Shown: positions 1-6,923, counted from the first letter of the stretch. The stretch: DNA of 26,779 bases from CAYNUJ01 sp964573255 (GCA_964573255.1 CAZNJB010000041.1:1-26779), one strand, 5' to 3'. The notes: generated by a model not told the origin, from the letters alone. Made by a program: numbers and translations.

Positions 1-54
1 GTGTTAAGCACGCCGCCAGCGTTCGTCCTGAGCCAGGATCAAACTCTCCGTTGT
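1..54 (-). rRNA. rrs: 16S ribosomal RNA, 5' end only (partial)
   Basis: The reverse complement contains AGAGTTTGATCCTGGCTCAG, the universal 5' motif of bacterial 16S rRNA, followed by GACGAACGCTGGCGGCGTGC. Only the first ~54 nt are inside the window; the gene continues beyond position 1. The 5' boundary at ~54 is set by alignment to E. coli numbering, where AGAGTTTG begins at nucleotide 8, so it may be off by a few bases. The GACGAACGCTGGCGGCGTGC reading differs from the usual Bacteroidota GATGAACGCTAGCGGC. Confidence 0.97.
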
Positions 55-440
55 AAATTCAAAAAAATTGTGTAATCTTTATTGAGAACCCTAAATTTCT
101 TTAGTCACTCACTCTGTCAAAGAACTTTTGAAACGGACTCCAAAAATACATCAACTCATTCACTTTGTCAAGAAAATTCTTTTCTGTCCGTCATTTTTTT
201 CATCGAATCAAAGTACAAAATCATTCAAAACACAAATTTAAAGTTACAACTTTCTTTTGAATTATGCAAATAAAAAATGAAAAAATTCGAAAATTTTTTC
301 ATTTTTTATTTCCGCTTTTCTCTAGCGGGCTTTCATAACTCAAACAGTATTGTAAAGAACTTTACTTTAATTTGTGTAATATTAAATTAAATTGAGCGTG
401 CAAATATATAATTTGGGAACTAAAAGTCAAATAAAGTGTT
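55..440 (-). promoter_or_regulatory. rRNA operon promoter and leader region
   Basis: This stretch upstream of 16S has no convincing gene. On the minus strand I see two sigma70-like promoters: TTGACT (425-430), 16 bp, TATATT (403-408); and TTGACA (166-171), 17 bp, TATTTT (143-148). Nearer the 16S, GTTCTTTGACA (115-125) resembles the boxA antitermination element of rRNA leaders. A similar block (TTGACAAAGTGAATGAG against TTGACAGAGTGAGTGAC) occurs at both 155-171 and 104-120, so part of the leader looks internally duplicated. Promoter assignments rest on matches to consensus and spacing only. Confidence 0.55.
268..311. repeat. Perfect 20-bp inverted repeat (AT-rich hairpin) in the rRNA leader
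   Basis: Positions 268-287 are the exact reverse complement of 292-311, separated by the four bases cgaa (288-291). The stem is almost all A/T. Immediately beside it, CCGCT (312-316) and AGCGG (324-328) form a second small hairpin. In the rRNA leader transcript these could form RNase III-type processing stems or an attenuator; on the other strand they could end transcription. Function is inferred. Confidence 0.6.
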
Positions 441-523
441 AAAAAAGTTAAAATTTTGGAGGTATTATATAAAAATTTCTACGGGCTTTACTCATTTACA
501 AACTAATTGAAAGGAAAAATATC

Positions 524-775
524 ATGAAAAGCCCAGAATCAAAAGATTTCACGAATCCCCTTTCCGATCTTATTAGTGACGAAATTTACAAAATTTTAGA
601 GGAACGCAACCTTTTCAATAAGAAAACTTTGCGTGATCACTTGATTCGCAGAAAGTTTAAATTATTGAGGGAAAGTAAAATTGCAGCTAATGAAGCTATC
701 GCTGTCCTTCGAGAAGAGTACCCATATCTTCAATATGATACTATAAGAAAGATCGTTTATAATATTCAGAATTAA
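524..775 (+). CDS. Small hypothetical protein (83 aa), helical, possibly DNA-binding
   Basis: I do not recognise the family. The protein is 83 aa with no signal peptide or membrane segment, rich in charged residues (basic run IRRKFKLLRES near residues 41-51) and predicted mostly helical. The C-terminal part (EEYPYLQYDTIRKIVY, about residues 64-79) has the feel of a recognition helix in a small helix-turn-helix protein, but no signature supports this firmly. The start is backed by AAAGGA eight bases upstream of ATG. It is transcribed divergently from the 16S operon and followed at 852-882 by a strong terminator, so it is probably monocistronic. Confidence 0.7.
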   Translation: MKSPESKDFTNPLSDLISDEIYKILEERNLFNKKTLRDHLIRRKFKLLRESKIAANEAIAVLREEYPYLQYDTIRKIVYNIQN

Positions 776-778
776 ATC

Positions 779-807
779 TTGACAATTACTACTCTGTAGT
801 TTATTTT
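779..807 (+). promoter_or_regulatory. Sigma70-like promoter just upstream of a terminator
   Basis: TTGACA (779-784), 17 bp, TATTTT (802-807). The hexamers and spacing match one of the candidate rRNA promoters in this window. It begins inside the intergenic gap after the small gene ending at 775. Initiation near 814 would run into the terminator at 852-882, so it may give a short RNA or an attenuated leader for the genes starting at 909. Confidence 0.4.
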
Positions 808-851
808 TATATTTATTGTTTTAAGAGTCTTAAAGGCTTTTTTAACTTTTT

Positions 852-882
852 GCCCAGTGTTTCCCCCCATCACTGGGCTTTT
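852..882 (+). terminator. Rho-independent terminator
   Basis: GCCCAGTG (852-859) pairs perfectly with CACTGGGC (871-878) around an 11-nt loop containing a C-run, followed by TTTT (879-882). It sits between the small hypothetical gene and the DUF3098-like gene. Confidence 0.85.
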
Positions 883-908
883 AATTTACTAAAACATAGG
901 TGATTTTT

Positions 909-1196
909 ATGGCAAAATCTGTTAGAAAAAGTAGAAAATTAAAAAAGACTTCCTCAGAATCCCCTTTCAAAAATTATTGGCAAAAGGAAAATTACTTATT
1001 ATTATTATTAGGGGTTGTGATATTGATTATTGGAAATTATTTAATGACTCAATCCCCTTGGGATAATCCATTATCGCTATCTGTTTCCCCCATTGTACTT
1101 TTAATTGCTTATGTAATTGTTTTCCCTTTAGCTATATTCTACAAAAAGAAAAAGCCCCAAACAGTAGAAAACAAAGATGTTCCTAGCCAAAGTTAA
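909..1196 (+). CDS. DUF3098-like small membrane protein
   Basis: This is a 95-aa protein with a very basic N-terminus (Lys/Arg-rich, residues 3-13), then two hydrophobic segments at about 29-46 and 59-77 and a short basic, polar tail. The arrangement (KENY.LLLLG...G..LM, a polar loop, then SPIVLLIAY) resembles the DUF3098 family of FCB bacteria, whose function is unknown. I chose ATG 909, which has AGGTG five bases upstream; an in-frame GTG at 900 overlaps that ribosome-binding site and is less likely. The last 20 bases overlap the start of the EutN/CcmL gene, implying translational coupling. Family assignment is from memory of the pattern. Confidence 0.65.
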   Translation: MAKSVRKSRKLKKTSSESPFKNYWQKENYLLLLLGVVILIIGNYLMTQSPWDNPLSLSVSPIVLLIAYVIVFPLAIFYKKKKPQTVENKDVPSQS

Positions 1197-1452
1197 AGGT
1201 AATTTAGTTGCCACTCAAAAAGATGAAGAACTTAAGGGGCATAAATTGCTCCTTATTCATCCGATTGATTTGAACGGAAGTTTTATTGGAAATAAAGATT
1301 CAATTGCTATTGATACTGTGGATGCCGGAATCGGAGACACCGTTCTGGTTGTAAAGGAGGGAGCTGCAGTTATGCAAATCTTAGGGCATAATAGAGCTCC
1401 GGTAAATACAATGATTGTTGCCGTTGTGGATGACATTGACGTTCAACAATAA
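1177..1452 (+). CDS. EutN/CcmL-family microcompartment vertex protein
   Basis: The 91-aa length and sequence fit the EutN/CcmL/PduN family, which forms pentamers capping the vertices of bacterial microcompartment shells. Family features are visible in order: N-terminal MFLAKVKGNLVATQK, GHKLLLIHPID (21-31), AIDTVDAGIGDTVLVVKEG (44-62) and the C-terminal APVNTMIVAVVDDID (74-88). The ATG lies inside the 3' end of the preceding membrane-protein gene (20-bp overlap), so translation is probably coupled to it. No BMC-H or BMC-T shell gene, nor a signature enzyme array, is adjacent; dprA follows 11 bases downstream. Solitary homologues may have been recruited for another role. The family call is strong, the cellular role open. 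Confidence 0.92.
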   Translation: MFLAKVKGNLVATQKDEELKGHKLLLIHPIDLNGSFIGNKDSIAIDTVDAGIGDTVLVVKEGAAVMQILGHNRAPVNTMIVAVVDDIDVQQ

Positions 1453-1463
1453 TTAACATTTAA

Positions 1464-2582
1464 TTGTTTTCAAATAGATTAAAACTTTTCTCGTTAATTC
1501 GAACTCTTCTCGAAATACCTTCAATTGGTCCTCATAAAGTTGCGAGGCTCTTTACATTAATCCAAAAATTCGGGATTGAGGATGCCCTTACAATTCAAAA
1601 TATTTCCAATCTCAACGGCTTTAGTGCTGAAACAGCCAAGAAAATCGTAAAAGCACAAAACAATTTTAAAATGAGCGGTAAGAAATATGAAGAAGAAGCC
1701 AAGCGATTAGATGAATTAGGAATTAATTTTATCACGCTTTGGGAACAAGACTACCCCATTAGACTTAAGAATATATTCGCACCCCCATTAATACTGTATT
1801 ACATCGGGGATCTTTCATTAAGTAATTCAAATTGTGTAGCAATTGTAGGTACACGGAGACCTTCGCTTTACGGTAAAAAAATTGCAGCCAAATATTCAAC
1901 CGAATTGAGTAAACAAGGAATAACAATTGTAAGTGGATTAGCAAGGGGAATTGATTCGATTGCTCACAAAGCGTCACTTAAAAATTCCGGGAAAACAATA
2001 GCTGTGACGGGCTCGGGCATTGATGTAATATATCCCCCCGAGAATAAGGAGCTATACTATGATATTGCAAAGAACGGCTTAATAATTTCCGAATATCCTA
2101 TTGGGACTAAACCGGATGCGCAAAATTTTCCAAAACGCAACCGAATTATTTCCGGATTATCTTTAGGAACATTAATTGTCGAAACTAGAATTCAAGGCGG
2201 TGCTATGCACACAGCCGAATACGCTCTGGATCAAGGTAGGGAAGTTTTTGCAATTCCAGGTAATATTGATTCGGTTAGTAGCGGAGGGACTAATCTTCTG
2301 ATAAAAAAGGGGCAGGCTAAACTTGTACAAAATACGGAGGATATTTTAGTTGAATTAAATTTGATCGAAACTGCTGAAAAGAAAATTATTTCCAAAGACA
2401 AACTACAGTTGAATTTGTTTGAAGAAAAAATTTTCGAAACATTGGATACGGAACCAATCCACATTGATATTATTGCCGAAAGAACCGGGATGAGCACCGC
2501 TGACTGCCTTGTGCATTTGCTCGGACTCGAATTCAAAGGCGCAGTGAGACAGTATCCGGGAAAGTTGTTTGCAAAGCTTTAA
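1464..2582 (+). CDS. dprA: DNA-processing protein DprA (Smf)
   Basis: DprA binds incoming single-stranded DNA during natural transformation and loads RecA. The 372-aa protein has an N-terminal helix-hairpin-helix-like segment (IPSIGPHKVARLF, 18-30), a long Rossmann-like DprA domain (about 75-300) with VAIVGTRRPS (125-134), VSGLARGIDSIAH (156-168), AVTGSGIDVIYPPEN (180-194), ISEYP (208-212), FPKRNRIISGLS (222-233), IVETRIQGGAMHTA (238-251) and FAIPGNI (262-268), and a C-terminal winged-helix domain (about 310-372). The start is TTG at 1464: an in-frame stop lies directly before it and no ATG precedes the conserved helices. There is no evident Shine-Dalgarno. It lies 11 bp after the EutN/CcmL gene and is likely co-transcribed. 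Confidence 0.95.
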   Translation: MFSNRLKLFSLIRTLLEIPSIGPHKVARLFTLIQKFGIEDALTIQNISNLNGFSAETAKKIVKAQNNFKMSGKKYEEEAKRLDELGINFITLWEQDYPIRLKNIFAPPLILYYIGDLSLSNSNCVAIVGTRRPSLYGKKIAAKYSTELSKQGITIVSGLARGIDSIAHKASLKNSGKTIAVTGSGIDVIYPPENKELYYDIAKNGLIISEYPIGTKPDAQNFPKRNRIISGLSLGTLIVETRIQGGAMHTAEYALDQGREVFAIPGNIDSVSSGGTNLLIKKGQAKLVQNTEDILVELNLIETAEKKIISKDKLQLNLFEEKIFETLDTEPIHIDIIAERTGMSTADCLVHLLGLEFKGAVRQYPGKLFAKL

Positions 2583-2906
2583 TAGTGCTTTCAAGTTGAT
2601 ACGGCGATGGTATCCGCAATCCGAAAGGAAGAGTGGAATGCTTATTTTCATAATCAGTTATGATTATAACACAGATTTACATTTAGTTAATTCTCTCTCG
2701 CAATTAATACAAAGTTTTTTCTTGTTTCTTGTTTTTTATTTCTAGTTTTAATGTCCGAAGGACTCTGTGAATTGAAAGATTCTGCCTGGCGAAAGGAAAT
2801 CCCATCATCGAAAATCTTAATTCTATGAAAACCTTGCTTGTCTCATTGTCGTCTTGTCTCAAAATCTCATTTTCTCATAGCCTTACGGTCTTTCCATCAA
2901 GGGGAT
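2583..2906. repeat. Left flank of repeat island 1 (non-coding)
   Basis: No gene is seen between dprA and the first palindromic element. The segment holds a T-rich tract (about 2711-2750) whose reverse complement contains AGAAACAAGAA-type units like the heptad tract at 11439-11502. From about 2825 to 2906, the reverse complement resembles 11799-11860, including an identical GGTCTTTCCATCAAGGGGAT block (reverse complement at about 11799-11818). It is therefore part of a dispersed repeat, degenerate towards its outer end. Confidence 0.7.
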
Positions 2907-2995
2907 AGATTGCTTCGCTTCACTTCGTTTCGCTCGCAATGACGTTTCTCTTTGTATTATTCAGTCATTGCGAGGAGTTTACGACGAAGCAATCT
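2907..2995. repeat. Palindromic dispersed element, copy A (89 bp)
   Basis: Outer arms are AGATTGCTTCG (2907-2917) and CGAAGCAATCT (2985-2995). Inner arms are CTCGCAATGAC (2933-2943) and GTCATTGCGAG (2964-2974), around a 20-nt loop. It differs from copy B (3417-3505) at one position out of 89, and an inverted third copy lies at 11715-11798. The size, terminal inverted repeats and lack of coding capacity resemble a MITE-like or REP-like element. The AGATTGCTTCG...GTCATTGCGAG motif family is, as I recall, common in intergenic regions of many genomes. Confidence 0.9.
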
Positions 2996-3029
2996 GTAAC
3001 GTTATTCATAATTGCATCTGCAAACAATA

Positions 3030-3320
3030 CTAAAACCAATCGGTGGATAAGTCACACCATCCAGGATTGATTGAATTTATTAAGTCCTCTTTCTTTTTTC
3101 TTGAGCCTGCTTTTATTTGTTTTTCCCTTTCGATTGCATCCTGAATATTGATAAATTCTTCATAATAAACCAATTTATTTAAATTGTACCTTTTACTGAA
3201 GCCATCAATTATATGATTTTTGTGCTCGTAAATTCTTCTTGTTAGGTCGGTTGTTACTCCCGTATAAAGAGTTGTGTTGTTTTTGTTGGTTACTATGTAG
3301 ATATAGCCTTTTTTATCCAT
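3030..3320 (-). CDS. GIY-YIG nuclease family protein (GSR type)
   Basis: This is a 96-aa single-domain GIY-YIG protein. The signature is visible as YIYIV (6-10) and LYTGVT (18-23), then TRRIYEHK (27-34), the Glu-containing helix DAIEREKQIK (61-70) and the tail AGSRKKKEDLINSINPGWCDL. Stand-alone proteins of this type, often labelled UPF0213/YhbQ-like, are presumed DNA nucleases; their biological role is mostly unknown. The gene is bracketed by copies A and B of the 89-bp palindromic element in direct orientation, the stop 34 bp from A and the start about 96 bp from B. It runs opposite to dprA and is separated from rarA by copy B and repeat sequence, so it looks like an independent cassette. 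Confidence 0.9.
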   Translation of the reverse strand: MDKKGYIYIVTNKNNTTLYTGVTTDLTRRIYEHKNHIIDGFSKRYNLNKLVYYEEFINIQDAIEREKQIKAGSRKKKEDLINSINPGWCDLSTDWF

Positions 3321-3416
3321 AGATAAAATTTAAGAAAATAATATTTTTTTGTCATTTAGAATAGCTTGAGGAGGTTTTAATTGCGGAACTATTTTTAGCA
3401 TTGTGTAAAATGCAAT

Positions 3417-3505
3417 AGATTGCTTCGCTTCACTTCGTTTCGCTCGCAATGACGTTTCTCTTTGTATTATTCAGTCATTGCGAGGAGTTTACGACGAAGT
3501 AATCT
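3417..3505. repeat. Palindromic dispersed element, copy B (89 bp)
   Basis: It has the same orientation as copy A and is identical except for T instead of C in the right arm (CGAAGTAATCT). It starts exactly 510 bp after copy A, with the GIY-YIG gene between them. Shared identity extends two bases further left (AT) and one further right (G); beyond that the neighbouring sequences differ. Confidence 0.9.
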
Positions 3506-3676
3506 GCCGTGCTAATCGTAATTTAATAATAACAAAATATATTAAAGATTGTCCTTCACTCGGCACTTCGTTCTGTTCAGAATGACTGTACTCTACTTGC
3601 AACTAATCTCATCCGTGAAAATCCGTGAAATCAGTGTCATCTGTGTTCTATCAAATCATCTCGAGAAGGAATTCAT
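3506..3676. repeat. Right flank of repeat island 1 (non-coding)
   Basis: No gene is seen here. The first ~130 bases match the reverse complement of about 11590-11714 next to the solo element; for example CGTAATTTAATAATAACAAA is shared exactly. Two further short dispersed-repeat motifs are visible: CACTTCGTTCTGTTCAGAATGAC (3563-3585) and ATCCGTGAAAATCCGTGAAAT (about 3611-3631). The segment forms the downstream region of the minus-strand rarA operon, but I see no clean rho-independent terminator. Confidence 0.7.
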
Positions 3677-4963
3677 TCAGTATTTCTTCCTTCCCTTCCA
3701 CAAGGCTTTCAGCCTCTCTTTCAAACTCTTCTCTATTCCGTTATCGGTGGGGTGGTAATATTGCGTGGGCTTCATTTCGTCGGGAAAGTAGTTTTCATCC
3801 ACAAAATTATTTTCTCCTTCGTGAGCGTATTTGTAGCCTTTGTGATAGCCGAGTTCCTTCATCAAATTCGTCGGGGCGTTGCGTAGTTTTAGCGGCACGG
3901 GATAGAGGGGTTTTTCTTTAACGTCTCGGTAGGCAGCCTTTACAGCCATATACGATGCGTTGCTCTTAGGCGCCGAAGCGAGATACGTAACACACTGAGC
4001 AAGAATAATTCGCGCTTCGGGCATACCGATTTTATGCACCGCGCTGAAAGCCGCTTCCGCCAGAACCAAACCGTTGGGAGCAGCGTTGCCAATATCTTCC
4101 GAAGCCAATACAACCAATCGTCTTGCAATAAACAGCGGGTCTTCTCCCCCTTCCAACATTCGCGCCATCCAATATAACGCCGCGTCGGGGTCACTACCGC
4201 GTATACTTTTAATGAAAGCCGAAATTATGTTGTAATGCTCCTCTCCGCTTTTATCGTAAATTATATTTTTCTTTTGTACAATGTTTTCAATTACTTCTTT
4301 GGTAATCGCAATTTCCTCTTCGTACGCTTTGCTTATTACTGCGTCTTCCAATATGCTTAAAAGAACACGGGCATCACCGCCACTGATGTAAATGAGAAAT
4401 TCCCTATCCACTTCGGTTATATTCAACGAACTGAGGAATTCGTCTTTAGTTAAAGCGTTATCGATTATGCTTTCCAAATCTTTTTTGGTTAATTCATTTA
4501 GAACGTAAGTCCTCGCGCGAGAACGGAGTGCGGGAATAACTTCGAATGAAGGGTTTTCGGTTGTAGCACCGATCAAAATTATTTCGCCCGATTCTACCGA
4601 TGAAAGAAGCGCGTCCTGCTGCGCTTTATTGAAACGGTGAATTTCGTCGATGAACAGAACGGTTTTTTTATGATAAAGCAGATTGTTTTTCGCGCGTTTT
4701 ATAATTTCCCGGATTTCCTTAACACCGGAAGATACAGCGTTTATTTGATGGAATTCGGAATTGGTTGTTTCCGAAATTATTCTCGCCAAAGTAGTCTTTC
4801 CCGTTCCGGGCGGTCCCCACAGAATAAAGGAATTAAGATTATCGGATTCTATCATTTGACGTAAAGGCTTGCCATTACCCACCAGATGACTCTGCCCTTG
4901 GAATTCGTCGAGAGACTTAGGTCTAACCCGTTCGGCTAACGGTATTTGCGGAATTTCTTTCAT
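3677..4963 (-). CDS. rarA: Replication-associated recombination protein A (AAA+ ATPase)
   Basis: RarA/MgsA is a clamp-loader-like AAA+ ATPase acting at stalled replication forks. The 428-aa length is near the usual size. Walker A is GPPGTGKTT (50-58), Walker B LFIDE followed by IHRFNKAQQDALL (103-120), and sensor 1 GATTENPSFE (132-141). An arginine-containing RSRARTYVL follows, then the C-terminal tetramerisation region with SDPDAALYWMARMLEGGEDP, LVVLASEDIG and the terminal KGYKYAHEG motif. The ATG at 4963 overlaps the TGA of the preceding FtsB/DivIC-like gene by one base, so it is the last gene of a coupled minus-strand operon. Confidence 0.96.
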   Translation of the reverse strand: MKEIPQIPLAERVRPKSLDEFQGQSHLVGNGKPLRQMIESDNLNSFILWGPPGTGKTTLARIISETTNSEFHQINAVSSGVKEIREIIKRAKNNLLYHKKTVLFIDEIHRFNKAQQDALLSSVESGEIILIGATTENPSFEVIPALRSRARTYVLNELTKKDLESIIDNALTKDEFLSSLNITEVDREFLIYISGGDARVLLSILEDAVISKAYEEEIAITKEVIENIVQKKNIIYDKSGEEHYNIISAFIKSIRGSDPDAALYWMARMLEGGEDPLFIARRLVVLASEDIGNAAPNGLVLAEAAFSAVHKIGMPEARIILAQCVTYLASAPKSNASYMAVKAAYRDVKEKPLYPVPLKLRNAPTNLMKELGYHKGYKYAHEGENNFVDENYFPDEMKPTQYYHPTDNGIEKSLKERLKALWKGRKKY

Positions 4964-5268
4964 CAGTAACCGGAGTCTTTCTCAATTGAATAAACTTGCT
5001 CATTCGGTTTTTGCATATAATATCTTTCCCGCGCTACCTTTTCGATTGTAAAATCACTGTTTGTTAACGAGTCTATTTCATTCTCTAATTTTTTAATCTG
5101 TTCCTCTGTCTCGGCTATTTCCGACTTAACACTTGCTACTTCATTCTTTAACTTCAAATATGTAAGTATACCTTTGGGATTGAAGAGCAAATAAAATATC
5201 ATTACCGCCAACACAATAATTAACATTAAGGAAAAATAGTTCCTTTGTTTTTTCTTTTTCGCAGCCAT
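4963..5268 (-). CDS. FtsB/DivIC-family septum formation initiator
   Basis: This is a 101-aa bitopic membrane protein: basic cytoplasmic N-terminus (AAKKKKQR), one transmembrane helix at about 13-29, then a periplasmic coiled coil (about 38-70) and a conserved tail (DFTIEKVARERYYMQKPNEQVY) with the ARERY-M-KP-E pattern of FtsB/DivIC proteins. These bridge FtsL and FtsQ in the divisome. Its ATG overlaps the ddl stop in a TAATG arrangement and its stop overlaps the rarA start, so all three are translationally coupled. The position next to ddl fits a cell wall/division role. Confidence 0.88.
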   Translation of the reverse strand: MAAKKKKQRNYFSLMLIIVLAVMIFYLLFNPKGILTYLKLKNEVASVKSEIAETEEQIKKLENEIDSLTNSDFTIEKVARERYYMQKPNEQVYSIEKDSGY

Positions 5269-6251
5269 TAAAAAGCCAAATCGATTATGTTTTTTATTAA
5301 TGTTGGGAAAGATATTCCTTCTGCTGCAGCCATTTTAGGCAGCAAAGAATGTTTTGTCATACCGGGTAAAGTATTTACTTCAAGACAATAAGTATTGAGA
5401 TCTTTATCAACGATAAAATCTACTCGCGCATAATTTTTACAACCTACAGAATAAAAAGCAAGTAATGCTTGATGGCGAATATGTTTGTTTAATTCTTCAG
5501 GAATATTCGCCGGGACGAGATACTCGCTCATTCCATCCGTATATTTGCATTCGTAATCATATAGCTTATGTTTCGGTACAATTTCGAGAACCGGGAATGT
5601 ATGATTCTCTAATATACCAACCGTTAATTCTCTTCCTTCGATATATTCTTCAACCAAAACACTCTTATCGTAGGTAAATGCCAATTCTACGGCATCAAAT
5701 ACCATATTTCTATTTTCACATACTGTTAACCCGATAGTGGATCCTTGTTGATTTGGTTTTATTATGCAGGGATAGCCAAAAAACTTATCGATCTTTTCTA
5801 TTATCAAATCTACATCTTTTTCAAATGATTTTACTACAAACCATTTGGGGGTAGTGACATTGTAATGCTGAAACATAATTTTAGACATAGATTTATCCAT
5901 TGCTAAAGCGCTAGATAAAACATCCGATCCGGTATATTTAATCTTCCGCATCTCCAGCAACGCTTGGATCATACCGTCTTCGCCGTAATGTCCGTGTAAA
6001 CCTAATAAAGCAACATCTACATCATCAAAAATATCCGATTGAATACATTCGATATATTTTTTGCTGTCACCAGGATTATTTTTCACCTCAAAAAATTCGT
6101 TCTCTTCTTTCGGTTGATTTACGCCAAAAGCGGGATCTACAATTTTATAATCAACTTTTAATTCTTTCAACGCATTTAACATAGCTTTGCCCGAAAGGAG
6201 CGATACCTCTCTTTCAGCCGAAATGCCACCAATTATCAAAGCTACTTTCAT
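5268..6251 (-). CDS. ddl: D-alanine--D-alanine ligase
   Basis: This cytoplasmic ATP-grasp enzyme makes the D-Ala-D-Ala dipeptide for peptidoglycan. The 327-aa chain has the Ddl N-terminal motif GGISAEREVSLLSG (8-21) with the substrate-binding Glu at 15, LLGLHGHYGEDG, the YTGSDVLSSALAMDKSMSK block, the ATP-binding KPNQQGSTIGL, the VEEYIEGREL segment and the metal-binding EVNTLPGMTKHSLLPK near the C-terminus. A strong AAGGAG lies 6-7 bases upstream of ATG. It follows the aldolase by 9 bp and overlaps the next gene by one base. A second, divergent Ddl-like ATP-grasp gene occurs at 13429-14475, but this one has the complete Ddl signature. Confidence 0.96.
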   Translation of the reverse strand: MKVALIIGGISAEREVSLLSGKAMLNALKELKVDYKIVDPAFGVNQPKEENEFFEVKNNPGDSKKYIECIQSDIFDDVDVALLGLHGHYGEDGMIQALLEMRKIKYTGSDVLSSALAMDKSMSKIMFQHYNVTTPKWFVVKSFEKDVDLIIEKIDKFFGYPCIIKPNQQGSTIGLTVCENRNMVFDAVELAFTYDKSVLVEEYIEGRELTVGILENHTFPVLEIVPKHKLYDYECKYTDGMSEYLVPANIPEELNKHIRHQALLAFYSVGCKNYARVDFIVDKDLNTYCLEVNTLPGMTKHSLLPKMAAAEGISFPTLIKNIIDLAF

Positions 6252-6260
6252 TAAAGCTCC

Positions 6261-6923
6261 TTAGTAATCGAGTCTGTTTCTCTTGTCAATTTTAATTCCG
6301 TAAACGGAATATGCAATATCGTATAATTCCTTAACTTTATTTCTGGGTAAAGATTTTTCTCTACCCATACATCTGGCTATAAAAAGAGTTTTCGCAGCAT
6401 GTTCAAGTTTTTCGGTTTTGAAATAAGCTTCTTCGATTGAACGTCCGAATGTAACTGCGCCGTGGTTCTCTAAAAGCATCGCCCAAGCATACTCAATATG
6501 CGGTTTCATAGAATTCGGCAATTCATCGGTTGAAGGGGTACCGTATTTACAAATAGGCACTTTTCCAATTGAGAGAATTACTTCTGGGAAAACCGGTCTG
6601 TCCAGCCTTTCGCCAACAGTTGCAAAAGCTGTTGCATAAGGCGGATGAGTATGAACAACTGCATTAATATCCTTACGGCTGTTGTATGCCAATAAATGGA
6701 TTTTAGCTTCGGTAGAAACCTTGCCGTTCCCCGAAATTATTTTTCCGTTCAAATCTATCTCTAAAATATCTTCTTCTTTTACATCACCTTTGCAAACAGC
6801 CGATCTTGTAATAAGAATTGTATTATCCGGAGTTCTTAAAGAAAGATTACCATCGTAAGCTGAAACAAATTCTTTACTATAAACTCTATGGCAGTAATTA
6901 ATTAATTCATCAATCAAGCGCAT
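6261..6923 (-). CDS. Class II aldolase/adducin family protein (fuculose-phosphate aldolase-like)
   Basis: This 220-aa protein belongs to the zinc-dependent class II aldolase/epimerase fold (FucA, AraD, MtnB and others). Visible features are a phosphate-binding-like region (YDGNLSLR 23-30; ITRSAVCKGD 38-47), the catalytic-position Glu72 (STEAKIH), zinc ligands HTH (91-93) and the third histidine in ENHG (152-155). The SAVCKGD/EEDILEIDLNGK layout is closer to FucA-like proteins than to MtnB, but the substrate cannot be fixed from sequence. Its start overlaps the upstream Gfo/Idh gene by 14 bp, so a joint carbohydrate-related step with that oxidoreductase is plausible. FucA-type aldolases also occur in some microcompartment loci, relevant given the EutN/CcmL gene at 1177. 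Confidence 0.88.
   Translation of the reverse strand: MRLIDELINYCHRVYSKEFVSAYDGNLSLRTPDNTILITRSAVCKGDVKEEDILEIDLNGKIISGNGKVSTEAKIHLLAYNSRKDINAVVHTHPPYATAFATVGERLDRPVFPEVILSIGKVPICKYGTPSTDELPNSMKPHIEYAWAMLLENHGAVTFGRSIEEAYFKTEKLEHAAKTLFIARCMGREKSLPRNKVKELYDIAYSVYGIKIDKRNRLDY

Noticed and set aside
82..273. Open reading frame of 63 codons inside the rRNA leader
   Set aside because: It lies antisense to the 16S leader over promoter-like and boxA-like motifs, has low-complexity composition and resembles no protein.
900..908. GTG start for the DUF3098-like gene
   Set aside because: The GTG overlaps the AGGTG ribosome-binding site that is correctly spaced for ATG at 909.
2583..3029. tRNA or riboswitch in the longer intergenic gaps
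   Set aside because: No cloverleaf, T-loop motif or known riboswitch core was visible there or in 11333-12096, 15984-16364 or 26485-26779.
2907..3505. CRISPR array or toxin-antitoxin pair around the GIY-YIG gene
   Set aside because: There are only two repeats 510 bp apart, no spacer pattern, and no second small gene beside the nuclease.
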